NCBI GenBank assembly: GCA_910592005.1
Contig: CAJVPP010003679.1
Coordinates: 1-11,047 of the forward strand
Direction: 5' to 3'
DNA length: 11,047 nucleotides
DNA from: Funneliformis mosseae
Taxonomy: Eukaryota; Glomeromycota; Glomeromycetes; Glomerales; Glomeraceae
A program made the translations under genes and the position numbers. The stretch's first letter is position 1, and each line of letters opens with the position of its first letter. Under the pieces are notes generated by a model. The model had not been told where the DNA came from, did not search any database, and saw only the letters and a list, made by a program, of their open reading frames with translations. This document shows positions 1 to 8,135 of the stretch, piece by piece.

Positions 1-123
1 AATTTAATTAAATAATTTATTAAATATTTATTAAAAATGACATATAAAATAAATTTCGTACTAATTAATCAGTACTTAGTCAGGCTTCTATTTGCTTTAA
101 TAACAGCCTAAATTCATTGTGAT

Positions 124-151
124 ATACTATCGACTAAATTTTCGATAGTAT
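124..151. repeat. Perfect 10-base inverted repeat (stem-loop)
   Basis: ATACTATCGA at 124-133 is matched exactly by its reverse complement TCGATAGTAT at 142-151 across an 8-base A/T-rich loop. The arms contain CG steps, which are rare in this AT-rich sequence, so chance pairing is less likely than for the many pure A/T palindromes nearby. Function is unknown. Confidence 0.6.
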
Positions 152-194
152 GTATTGAAATTTCTCTCTATGACTTCTTAATAAGCTGCTCTAG

Positions 195-407
195 TTAAGC
201 AATATTAGAAAACATTTTTTTCCTTTCACAGATGCTTTTCTTGATATCAACCACAGATTTTTAATTAAGCTGATGTCTGGACTTGAGCAGATTATAAAAG
301 AACGTGTATATTATTTTCTACATAAAAATTCTTCATCTGCTTCATATTGTGAGATTGGGAATTATTCTCCTGAAAACTACTATTACTATTTTGAAATATA
401 TTTTTAA
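195..407 (+). other. Open stretch of unknown identity, possible exon or transposon relic
   Basis: Seventy sense codons run open from just after a TAG at 192-194 to a TAA at 405-407. The first in-frame ATG is at 273, giving a 44-residue product beginning MSGLEQIIKERV and ending in a Tyr-rich run. A pyrimidine tract followed by CACAG at 215-231 looks like a splice acceptor, so this could be a 3' exon starting at 232. No upstream exon joins it in frame within the window. I do not recognise the peptide. It lies about 90 bases before a Tc1-like terminal repeat candidate, so it may be the end of a transposon gene, but it shows no clear transposase motif. At this AT content an open run this long is unusual but not decisive. 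Confidence 0.25.
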
Positions 408-495
408 AGTACAATTCATGTAAACAAGGTTTAAAGTGTTATATGATTGCAGAATTGCTAAGTTACATAAAATTGTCAATATTGAATCGCATCTA

Positions 496-532
496 AAAAG
501 TGGTGTTCAGAAACTTTTAGTAACCCTCTGTA
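496..532 (+). mobile_element. Candidate Tc1/mariner-like terminal inverted repeat, one end only
   Basis: The stretch ending CTTTTAGTAACCCTCTG and followed at once by TA at 531-532 has, on the minus strand, the form CAGAGGGTTACTAAAAGTTT. That resembles the outer end of Tc1/mariner-type elements, which insert at TA. The orientation makes this the right end of an element lying to the left, extending beyond the start of the window. No partner end is visible here and the adjacent open stretch (195-407) is not recognisable as a transposase. Composition changes sharply to nearly pure A/T right after this point, which fits an element boundary. Confidence 0.4.
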
Positions 533-540
533 TATAAATT

Positions 541-3000
541 TTAATAATTTAATATATAATTTTACTTTACAAATAAATATGTATAATTATTTTAATATAT
601 ATTTAATATTAATATCAATTAGTCTACTTTATTTTTATATTTTCAAATTATTTATATTTTGATCATTTTTAAAAAAATAATTAATATAATTTAAAAATTA
701 ATAATTTGAATTATAATATTTACAGAATTATTTTATAATAATAAATTGAAAATAAAAAAATGCAAAAGCATTTTTATTTTTTAAATCTATTTTAAAATTT
801 TATCATATAAAGTTTTAAGAAAATGAATTTTAATAATCATTTTAAAATAAAATAAAATAAAAATTAAGACTAATACTATTAGAATTACTTTAATATTTAA
901 TAATTTAATAAATATTTTAAATTAAAATAATTTTAGTTTAGTTTTAATTATATTTTAAAGTAAAATTTTAATTTGAAAACAATAAATATTAGTAAAAAAT
1001 TAAAAATATGAAAATTAAATTTTTAAAAACAAATAATATTTAAAGAAATTATGATATACAAGTAAATTTTATATTTATAATAGATAATATATTAAATTAT
1101 ACTGTTTTAAAATATATATATTTTTTTTGTTTTTTAAAAAAATATTATTATATTAATAATTTTATTAATATATAAACTTTAACTTAAATATATATATTAA
1201 ATTTTTTTATATAAAAAATACTCTTGTTATAATAAATTGGTCAATTAAATCTCTTAAAATAGCCTTATAGTGAAGTTGAGAACTAATACATAAAGTTTGT
1301 TATAATAAGAGTTAACTATAATATTGTATATAAATAAACTAATACAGTAAATATAATATAATATAATATTAATATAATATTTGATCTTATTTTATATTTA
1401 TATATTCAATAAAAATCAATTTAATAATAATATTATTATTAATTTGAATTTAAAATTGTATAGGTATTTTAATATATTATAATATATTAATAAATAAAAT
1501 AATATATTTTATTAATAAATGTATAAATATTATATTAATTTTATAAAAATAATAAAATTACTTAATTTTATTATGTTAAAAATAATTAAATTAATAACTT
1601 ATTATATATATAATAAAATAATTAATAAATTTTTATATGTAATTATTATTTATATATTAATTTATTATTTGCTAAAATGAGTTTTCTAGGTAATTATATT
1701 ATTTATAAAGTAAAATATAAAGTAAAATAAATTTTAATTTATTAATTATATATTTTAAATTATTTAAAATTTTAATTTCAATATAAATATATAATTAATT
1801 ATTGGTAAAATAATATTAGAAAATTATAGTTATAATAAATATTAAAATTTTAATTTTAAATAAATTTTGTTATATTATCTTTAAATAATATAAAATTTTT
1901 TAAATAATTCAATATTAATTGAAAAATATTTTTAAATTTAGTTAACTCTTTTTTATAATTATATTTCTTAAGGTTAAAAAAATGATGTGATTATAAAATA
2001 CTATATAATGTGATTAAAGAGAGGTTTTTTGATAAATTTATTAGTAATTTAAGCTAATATAAGTGTATTTATAAAGAAGGTATAATTATATATAGATGTG
2101 ACTATATAGAAGGTCAACTATTTTAAAATAAATATTAGTATAATAATTATTAAATATCATTTGAAATTTGTATTTTTTATTAAATTTAATTAAGATATTT
2201 TAATTTTATTTAATATAATAAAATAAATGATTTTATTAATTTCAAATATATATTTTAATATTAGTTATATTTACTTATTATATTAAATAATAAGTTATAA
2301 AAAATTTATTATAAAATATAAAGAAATTATATATTATTTTTATTAATTGATTTTAATATAAAATATTTAATTAATCTTATAAAGAAATTTATTTGGTTAT
2401 TCTCAAATAATTTTCATAAAAACTAGTAATTTATATTGTTTAAAAAAAATGATTTTATAAATAAAATTACATAAAATATATAAAATTTAGTTATTATATA
2501 AAAAATAATAAGCCTATAAATATTTAATAATCCTTTTAATTGTTTTATCTACAAATTTATAAGTAATTATATTTAATCATTAAAATATGTTATTAAAAAA
2601 TTAATATATTTATAATAAATTATATAATGTTTTCTAAGTAAAAATTAAAAAAAATGTAATTAACTAATGATTTTTTAAAAATAAATATATAAATTATTAT
2701 TATTAAAAAATCAAAATTTTTTAAACTCATATATTTTGTTATTTATTAAAATCTCAAAAATATAATAATATTATTATTTAATAGAACTTAATAAAATGAA
2801 TTCAATAAAATAAATGATATTTTAAATAATTATTACATAATAGATTATTTAAAATTAAAAATTTATATATGTTAATAATTATTAATTTTTAAAAATTTAA
2901 AAATATTACTATTTTAATATGACAAATTTAATAAACTTTATTTTATTTTTTTATAAATATTAGATGTCAAAATATTTTAAGTTTCTAAAATGTATTTAAA
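541..3000. other. AT desert without genes (about 2.46 kb)
   Basis: The stretch is almost entirely A and T, with stops frequent in every frame and no open frame of gene size. It holds many short A/T palindromes and microsatellite-like runs, for example AAAAT units near 844-862 and ATATA units near 1349-1381. I see no tRNA, rRNA or protein remnant. Such blocks are common between genes in AT-rich fungal nuclear genomes. Confidence 0.75.
1421..1442. repeat. Perfect 22-base A/T palindrome
   Basis: Eleven bases ending TAATAATAAT at 1421-1431 are mirrored exactly by 1432-1442 with no spacer. Composition is pure A/T, so it may arise by chance or from a trinucleotide ATT/AAT microsatellite. It could extrude as a cruciform. 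Confidence 0.4.
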
Positions 3001-3032
3001 TATTATAAAGAATAATAATTTTTTCAAAGTTT

Positions 3033-4649
3033 TCAATTTGTTTCTTTAATTATAAAAATTTTGACACCATTTTCTTTGATTTCATTCAAATATAAATTAC
3101 TGCTAGTCTTGTTTCTTTTAAACCAAAAAGAACCGGGTGGAGATTTAATTCCCAAATATTTTAAAGTTTTTCTTCTTTTCATATAATCAAGGATCTTTTC
3201 GAGAATTCCACATTTCATATAAAAATTACAATTTAAAGTGATCAAATTAACTTTACAATTCATTAAAAAAATTTCCACATTTTCTGGGGTGATGTGATTA
3301 TTATCATTAATACCTGCATGATTGAAAAGCTTTTCTTCTAACGTAAAACTATTTAATGATTCAGGTAAATGATTAGCTAACCTTTGCAAAATACAAACGT
3401 AATTATCATTAAATAATAAACTATCTTCAAGGTAAATAGTGAGACTTTCAATTTTCATATCTTTAAGATATTTATAAGGTGAGAAGGAAAAATGTTTACA
3501 ACTAATTTTTAAAATTTTAAGGTTTAAACAATTAAAAGAAATTTGTCGGATAACAAAATGTGAAACTTTATGAAGTGATAATTTGTATAATGATTTACTA
3601 AAGTGTTGAATGAGAGGAAAATACATTGAGGAATAATCATCGTCATGTAAAATCAGCTCCCTTATGTTTAAAGAATTTCTAAACAAAATCCTATTGGCTT
3701 CTAAATTCCAATTTTTACAATTGATAATTTCTAATTTTTCTAGATTTTCACAAATTGCCATTGATCTTAAAACGTCTAAATTTACGTTATTAATAATATT
3801 TTCCAAATGCATAGAAGTGAGGGTATGTTTCTTCGATTTTATGATTTTTGAGATATAATTCAATAAATTATCATTCGGATATGATAAACTAAGGCACTTC
3901 AAATTTCTTTGATTCTTAATTAAAATTTCAATTAATCCTTGTAAGGCAGCATTATAAGAAAAATCAATTGTCGTGATTTTTAATTCTTTGATGTTATGGC
4001 AATCTTTCGTCACGAGTGAAATAAAATTATGAAATAATTCTTCCTTTGATTCATTCATATCTTGAAAAGTGAATATTATATGTAAGGAAGATAAATTTAA
4101 ATAATTTGGCCTTATTACTTTAAACAATCGCACGTTAAAAAGTGAAGCATCAAGTAGATTTGATTGAATATGTAATTCTCTACAATTTTTCACCTTTCGT
4201 ATAAATAAATGAAAAAGCGTTTCTTTTAACAATAATATTTTATCGTCATCCAATTGATTAAGGTGTTCATCATGATTCAAATTTGTTGCGCCTTCATTCA
4301 AAAAGTCGAGTTGGTAAATGAGCCAACATTCTATGATATAAGTTAAATCTGGAATTATTTCCAAATATTTTACATAATCAAAAAGAGAAATAGAATTTTC
4401 TGAAATTTCTATAGAATGGTTTTGTAAAAAACCTTTTTCTTCTTTATCAAGACAAGTGAGAAAAGTATTTATTAAGCAATAAGATCGCTTGAAATCGTTT
4501 ACATCGGAAAATGGATTTTGATAAAGGATAGGTATAATAATTTTACATAAAAGTCGATTTACGAAAAGACAATTGTAAAGCGTTTCCACATCTTCAATAT
4601 ATTTAATAATATCATAAAAGCAATCATCGGGAAATGGAAGTAACGCCAT
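3033..4649 (-). CDS. F-box protein with C-terminal leucine-rich-repeat-like region
   Basis: Likely a substrate adaptor of an SCF-type ubiquitin ligase: the F-box would bind Skp1 and the repeat region would choose the target. From the chosen start the protein has 538 residues. The F-box is at about residues 3-46 (LPFPDDCFYDIIKYI, then VNRLLCK and the IPILYQNPF end that is typical of this family in Glomeromycota). From about 158 to 503 come irregular Leu/Ile repeats such as LKCLSLSY, LEKLEIINCKNW, IRELILHDDD and LKILKISC. The closing GVKIFI-type tail is also usual. The frame is open for 1617 bases with no intron. I chose the ATG at 4649 because it sits two codons before the F-box. An in-frame ATG at 4706 would add 19 residues, and upstream of it the frame reaches a stop at 4734-4736. 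The target cannot be read from sequence. Confidence 0.9.
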   Translation of the reverse strand: MALLPFPDDCFYDIIKYIEDVETLYNCLFVNRLLCKIIIPILYQNPFSDVNDFKRSYCLINTFLTCLDKEEKGFLQNHSIEISENSISLFDYVKYLEIIPDLTYIIECWLIYQLDFLNEGATNLNHDEHLNQLDDDKILLLKETLFHLFIRKVKNCRELHIQSNLLDASLFNVRLFKVIRPNYLNLSSLHIIFTFQDMNESKEELFHNFISLVTKDCHNIKELKITTIDFSYNAALQGLIEILIKNQRNLKCLSLSYPNDNLLNYISKIIKSKKHTLTSMHLENIINNVNLDVLRSMAICENLEKLEIINCKNWNLEANRILFRNSLNIRELILHDDDYSSMYFPLIQHFSKSLYKLSLHKVSHFVIRQISFNCLNLKILKISCKHFSFSPYKYLKDMKIESLTIYLEDSLLFNDNYVCILQRLANHLPESLNSFTLEEKLFNHAGINDNNHITPENVEIFLMNCKVNLITLNCNFYMKCGILEKILDYMKRRKTLKYLGIKSPPGSFWFKRNKTSSNLYLNEIKENGVKIFIIKETN

Positions 4650-4827
4650 CGAAAAAATTTTTATTTCAGAAAGAGCATGGGGTTTAAAAATGAATCGCCA
4701 AAACATGTAACACAATCTTGTTGCACGAATGATTTATGAATGAGCATTGTGAGACATTGCTAACATTTATATGGAATTAAAGGATTTCATTAAACATACT
4801 TTCTAACATATGAGAAAATACATCTTT
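4650..4827. other. Short intergenic gap between F-box and CsbD-like genes
   Basis: These 178 bases must hold the promoter of the F-box gene and the 3' end of the CsbD-like gene, since both are on the minus strand. No clear TATA box stands before the F-box start; CATAAATC (minus strand, near 4730-4737) is the nearest weak match. The sequence is less AT-pure than the deserts. Confidence 0.5.
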
Positions 4828-5273
4828 TTAATTCCAATCTTCATAAATATTGAGTTCATCATATTTATCATTACCGCACTTGACATTAATAATTTCACGT
4901 TGACCTTTTTGTTTTTGAAATTTACCACGGTCTTCCAAACCTTCATTTCCTATAAGTTTCCCGATACTTTCCTATTAAAATGAAAAGTGAATTGTAACGA
5001 ATGGGCAAAAAAGCCATAAATTAAGAAAAGAATTAACCTTGACTGATCCCGTAATTTGATCTTGAGTTCCACGAAAGTACGAAGGATTTTCAAACCTTCT
5101 TGAAGAGTCGGCACTTGGTGATACTTGTGTTGTGGTTGGCATTTCGGTGCTTAGATTTACATCCTTTTCTAATGTATATATCGTCCCATCATGAAATTTA
5201 CATATTTTAATTATTTTTAACCCGATCGTATAAGGTTGATCTTACCTTTACTCTCCTTTCGTATTTGCGACAT
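4828..5273 (-). CDS. CsbD-like stress-associated small protein, three exons
   Basis: Splicing joins exons 5246-5273, 5038-5168 and 4828-4971 into a 100-residue protein ending TAA. Both introns are GT-AG (77 and 66 bases). Residues about 46-80 (DQITGSVKESIGKLIGNE, then LEDRGKFQKQKGQREI) match the CsbD pattern: a charged helical motif with the core sequence vKE.iGkl.GNe.le..GK..k.kG. Bacterial CsbD belongs to the general stress regulon. Fungal members include Ustilago Hmp1, described as binding mismatched and cruciform DNA. The role here is inferred only. A Ser/Thr-rich leader of about 45 residues precedes the domain and an acidic tail ending EDWN follows. The start has A at -3. A second in-frame ATG at codon 19 would give 82 residues without needing exon 1. 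Confidence 0.82.
4972..5037 (-). other. Intron 2 of the CsbD-like gene
   Basis: Donor AAG|GTTAAT and acceptor TTTAATAG bound a 66-base, phase-0 intron. It falls inside the CsbD motif, between GSVK and ESIGKL, and removing it restores the family pattern. The GTTAAT donor is less standard than GTAAGT. Confidence 0.78.
5169..5245 (-). other. Intron 1 of the CsbD-like gene
   Basis: Donor GTAAGATC and acceptor TACATTAG bound a 77-base intron in phase 1. Reading through it hits an in-frame TAA within about ten codons, so splicing is needed to join the ATG at 5273 to the conserved domain. Confidence 0.7.
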
Positions 5274-5314
5274 AATATTTTTTCCTGTCACAAAAAAATC
5301 GGGGAATAAATGCT

Positions 5315-5322
5315 TTTATATA
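5315..5322 (-). promoter_or_regulatory. TATA-box candidate for the CsbD-like gene
   Basis: On the minus strand TATATAAA lies about 42 bases before the ATG at 5273, a usual place for a short fungal 5' leader. No heat-shock or AGGGG stress element was found close by. Confidence 0.5.
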
Positions 5323-5404
5323 CAAACAATATTAAGTTATTACATAAATAAACTAGTTTATTGAAATCAACTGTCATAAAATGAATATTTAGAGATGGCG
5401 TTTA

Positions 5405-5596
5405 TCACATGCCATGAATCATAACCAATAATTTCAGGATCGGTCGATTCTCTTTATCGTGGAAAAATGCTGCGGATTTGTAAACATCATTGGATGAGCT
5501 AATCTTTACCAGCGTACTGAACATCGATTTAAACTTGTTCTCGAATCTCATGATTAAGAAATTATTACGATCACGTGAAAGTAGGAAACTCCACTC
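5405..5596 (-). other. Coding-like stretch of unknown identity, candidate exon
   Basis: A 63-residue open stretch runs from a possible acceptor (TATTTCCAG ending at 5597) to TGA at 5405-5407. An ATG at 5551 inside it would give 48 residues beginning MRFENKFKSMF. Base use is richer in G and C than the surroundings. It does not join in frame with the candidate exons at 5710-6002. The opposite strand is also open here (about 68 codons), which weakens the call. I do not recognise either peptide. The region may simply be upstream sequence of the CsbD-like gene. Confidence 0.2.
5571..5578. promoter_or_regulatory. CACGTG palindrome (possible bHLH site)
   Basis: TCACGTGA is an 8-base palindrome holding the E-box core bound by bHLH factors such as Cbf1 in yeast. 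It lies about 300 bases upstream of the CsbD-like start. The same 8-mer occurs at 10311-10318. Confidence 0.3.
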
Positions 5597-5639
5597 CTGG
5601 AAATATTTTTTTCACATGTTGCAGATTAATACATGCACC

Positions 5640-5659
5640 AAAAAAAAAAAAAAAAAAAA
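5640..5659 (+). repeat. Poly(A) tract, 20 bases
   Basis: Twenty consecutive A bases. It is one of several long A or T runs in the gene island, along with 6637-6654, 7127-7152 and 8093-8115. Length is likely to vary between strains or assemblies. Confidence 0.8.
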
Positions 5660-5709
5660 TTTACCCCAATTTTTTTCAATATTTGTCACATTTTAAAAGC
5701 CGATGATGA

Positions 5710-6002
5710 TCATTGGCTAATCATTTTAGCTTCACCAATAAACTTAATTCCTAAACATAATAACAATAAATAGACGCATTCACGCAAAAAAATTTTCATC
5801 CTGATAAAATGCCTCTCATGAACAAGCTTGCAAACATTTCTTTAAATAATATTCATACCTGGGACATTATATAATGAAACCCTTTGACTAAGAATGAAGA
5901 TTTCACCATAGTTGTAAACTGAGATATAAGAAAATGAAGTGGTGATATCACGACATTTTATCAAATTCTCAATAATATAATTAATGATTTGGGGTTTCTT
6001 GG
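5710..6002 (-). pseudogene. Candidate two-exon gene fragment of unknown identity
   Basis: On the minus strand an open stretch at 5859-6002 encodes about 48 residues (KKPQIINYIIENLIKCRDIT, then SFSYISVYNYGEIFILSQRV). It ends at a good donor, CCAG|GTATGA. A 108-base intron with acceptor TATGTTTAG then leads in frame to 13 residues (GIKFIGEAKMISQ) and TGA at 5710-5712. No start codon is visible. A possible acceptor TTTAAG precedes the first exon, and the next upstream in-frame codon is TAA, so an exon further up would be needed. A neighbouring coding-like run (EFNEGNEFLHIDIG-like, near 6016-6060) lies in the same frame but is closed on both sides by stops. This could be the decayed 3' end of a gene or chance. 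Confidence 0.25.
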
Positions 6003-6060
6003 CTTAAACATGCTCCTTTAACCAATATCAATGTGCAAGAATTCATTGCCCTCATTGAAT

Positions 6061-6092
6061 TAAGAATTAATTTCCATCATTGTTAATTCTTA
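6061..6092. repeat. Perfect 10-base inverted repeat
   Basis: TAAGAATTAA at 6061-6070 and TTAATTCTTA at 6083-6092 are exact reverse complements around a 12-base loop. A shorter pair, AATTCA and TGAATT, lies just before it at about 6040-6060. Function is unknown. Confidence 0.55.
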
Positions 6093-6151
6093 TTTCTATA
6101 GATTAATATGAGAAAAGCATAAAAGATAATATTTGCACATTCCCTATTTTC

Positions 6152-6209
6152 GTCTCCTCAGGAGACTACACTACTAAGCTTGTGGGGGGTTATTAACAAG
6201 CATAGTGTA
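6152..6209. repeat. Palindrome followed by an interrupted stem-loop
   Basis: GTCTCCT-C-AGGAGAC (6152-6166) is a 7-base-arm palindrome with a one-base centre. It touches a second structure in which TACACTA (6167-6173) pairs with TAGTGTA (6203-6209), and GCTTG (6178-6182) pairs with CAAGC (6197-6201), around a loop containing six G bases. The arms are GC-bearing and adjoin one another, so the two could form one folded unit. No tRNA-like A or B box was found. Confidence 0.5.
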
Positions 6210-6891
6210 ATTGATCTCGTTATATTATGGCGTGTTATACTGATGATATAGTTCGTTCATGTTGTAAGTTTTTAAACACATTTGTTTATTATTTTCAAAA
6301 ATTGTGACCAAATAGCTTCATTTTATAATTTTTTTTCTGAGATTAGATTTATTGTTTGATGGTTGGTTTATAAGTTGTTGAAGTTTAAATATTTAAATTA
6401 GAAGTTTTATTAATAAACTAAAATTTTTAGACGTTGGATATACAATTTATCTTTGACTTTATTCATTCAAAATTTTTTATTTACAACTTTAACATTAATT
6501 TAAAATATAGTTCATGTTATTCTAACTATTAGATTATATTTTGGAAATAATTAAATTAATTAGAAAGCAAAGTATTTAGATAGATTCTTACTTGAACTTT
6601 CATTATCATCTTTCAATTTGAATTATTAATGTTCAATTTTTTTTTTTTTTTTTTATACTATCAATATTACAATAAAGCGTGAACATTACAAATATCAAAT
6701 AAGTTTCCAAAAGTGGCGCAGTAATAAATCCTGATCCTTCTGGAAAATTGCATTGGAGGTTAAAATTAAATTAGAATATTGTCCATTCTTGCATCTAAAG
6801 AAGAATGAAAAAGAAAATATAAAAACCTCCAAATAACTCATCTAATTTTATCTATGAGTTAATATACGAAATAGAATTTTTATTTTTCTTT
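6210..6891. other. Intergenic stretch downstream of the Aim32-like gene
   Basis: AT-rich, with stops in all frames and an 18-base T run at 6637-6654. Being 3' of the minus-strand Aim32-like gene, it should carry that gene's 3' untranslated region. AATAAA on the minus strand at 6879-6884 lies only about 8 bases past the stop, probably too close to be the main poly(A) signal. No gene seen. Confidence 0.6.
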
Positions 6892-8078
6892 TTACCAATC
6901 TAAAGATGCTTGTTCTTTTTTGCCATCAATCATTGACCCGCGATATAAATCTTTAATTATTTTTCCTTCATTTATTGTTTTTTCAATTATCATCGGAACA
7001 TGACAAGGAGTTACGCGGCCATACCATATGCCATGGCCATCTCGATATACAATGACATTTCCGGCAAATTGATGTCCTGATTATAAAAATAATGTTAGCG
7101 ATTTCTTATATATATATATATATATATTTTTTTTTTAAAAAAAAAAAAAAAAGATAAATATTTCTTACCTCCAACATGACTCGTGAGATAAACCGGAACA
7201 CCTTTATTTCCGGTAGAATCCAAATCCATCCGTTTTTCCTTTAAGACCTTTTCAAATTCCTTTTTCAAAATAGGTCCAGCAACCCCGCATCTTATATCAC
7301 GACTTTTGTGTCCGCAAATTAATATTACGGATTTATAACTAATGTTTTCAACAGTAAATCCGGTTTTTAAAATTTCTTTATCATCCAACTTTTTATTTGA
7401 TAAAAATCGATCATAAAATTCTTTAGCTTTTCCGGTTGTAACATTGCGCACCATTAAATTATCGGGGTATATTAAAATATCATTACCCCAAAATGAAAGC
7501 CATGTCAAAAAAGATAAAGTGGAATTCTGTCTATCGCTATTCGTAATTAATATTTTATTTTCCTCTTGTTTGACTTCTTTTTTTCGTTGTTTTTGCTGTT
7601 GATAATTATACAATTCCGCCGAAAGGTTCCCGGAATCCAATTCAATTATTTTATTCCAATTTGATTTTCCTGTTGAAATTATTACATGACGGATATGTGG
7701 CTGGACAGTATCATGTAGATTTGCCTCACGATTAATTTTTAAATTAGAAGGATAAGAAGGATGAATTGAACATGGAGATTGACAAGAGAAACATGGATTT
7801 TCTGATGAGATTTCTTCAATAGAAATTATAGGATCTTCCGATGATGAAGAAGAAATATTTGTAAAAGAATTTGTAGGGGTAGGACTTAAAGAAGAGTTGT
7901 TGCTCATTGATAAATTTGACATTTTTCTGTTGTAAGTGTTTGTAGAAGTATTTTCCACAGAAGACGGTGGTGATGTTGATACAGATTGCATAGCGCAATG
8001 AAAATTATTTATCATGTTATGAAAATTAGCAGGGATAAAACTTTTATATTTAGATCTTTGTAAATGTCTAAGAATCAT
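6892..8078 (-). CDS. Aim32/Apd1-family thioredoxin-like [2Fe-2S] protein, two exons
   Basis: Exons 7169-8078 and 6892-7076 join in phase 1 into 364 residues. The family (sucrase/ferredoxin-like) binds a [2Fe-2S] cluster through two Cys and two His in the pattern C-x8-C-x(24-75)-H-x-G-G-H. Here these are C255, C264, H301 and H305, with 36 residues between C264 and H301. After the motif comes FAGN, then GIWYGRVTP, as expected. An earlier cysteine cluster, CFSCQSPCSIHPSYP, lies at 96-110 and TGKSNW at 136-141. The first 41 residues have no acidic residue and several Arg/Lys, consistent with mitochondrial import as for yeast Aim32; residues 31-80 are a Ser/Thr/Asn-rich spacer that makes the protein longer than the roughly 310-residue yeast members. 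The start ATG has G at -3. Likely role: redox quality control or electron transfer (inferred). Apd1, a cytosolic relative, is the main alternative. Confidence 0.93.
7077..7168 (-). other. Intron splitting the Fe-S ligand motif of the Aim32-like gene
   Basis: A 92-base intron with donor GAG|GTAAGA and acceptor ATAATCAG sits between HVGG and the last ligand, H305. On the coding strand it holds T16, then A10, then (TA)10. If it is retained, the frame stays open for about 23 codons of Phe/Lys/Ile/Tyr-rich sequence and then stops. Confidence 0.9.
7107..7152 (+). repeat. (TA)10 microsatellite with T10 and A16 runs
   Basis: Ten TA units at 7107-7126 are followed by ten T at 7127-7136 and sixteen A at 7137-7152, all inside the intron. 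The T and A runs can pair with each other. Slippage makes the length likely to vary. Confidence 0.9.
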
Positions 8079-8092
8079 GGCGAAAAAGAGAG

Positions 8093-8115
8093 AAAAAAAA
8101 AAAAAAAAAAAAAAA
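8093..8115 (+). repeat. 23-base poly(A), poly(T) in the Aim32-like 5' leader
   Basis: Read on the gene's strand this is T23 followed by CTCTCTTTTTCGCC and the ATG. It lies between the TATA candidate and the start codon, so it would be nucleosome-excluding promoter sequence or a U-rich leader. Confidence 0.7.
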
Positions 8116-8135
8116 TGTTATCCCTAAATATACAA

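Noticed and set aside
541..3000. Mitochondrial DNA or a nuclear copy of it
   Set aside because: High AT alone suggested it, but no mitochondrial gene or tRNA is visible and the flanking genes are nuclear in type.
3664..3858. Plus-strand open frame opposite the F-box gene
   Set aside because: It lies wholly inside the well-supported F-box coding region on the other strand and has no recognisable domain.
4707..4715. TTG at 4713-4715 as the F-box protein start
   Set aside because: Nuclear fungal genes rarely start at TTG and two in-frame ATG codons follow, the second next to the F-box.
6152..6240. tRNA gene
   Set aside because: There is no T-loop GTTCRA-type box and no acceptor stem; the pairing found is a simple hairpin.
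7816..7998. Second minus-strand frame inside the Aim32-like gene
   Set aside because: It overlaps the Ser-rich leader of the real protein in another frame and resembles nothing.
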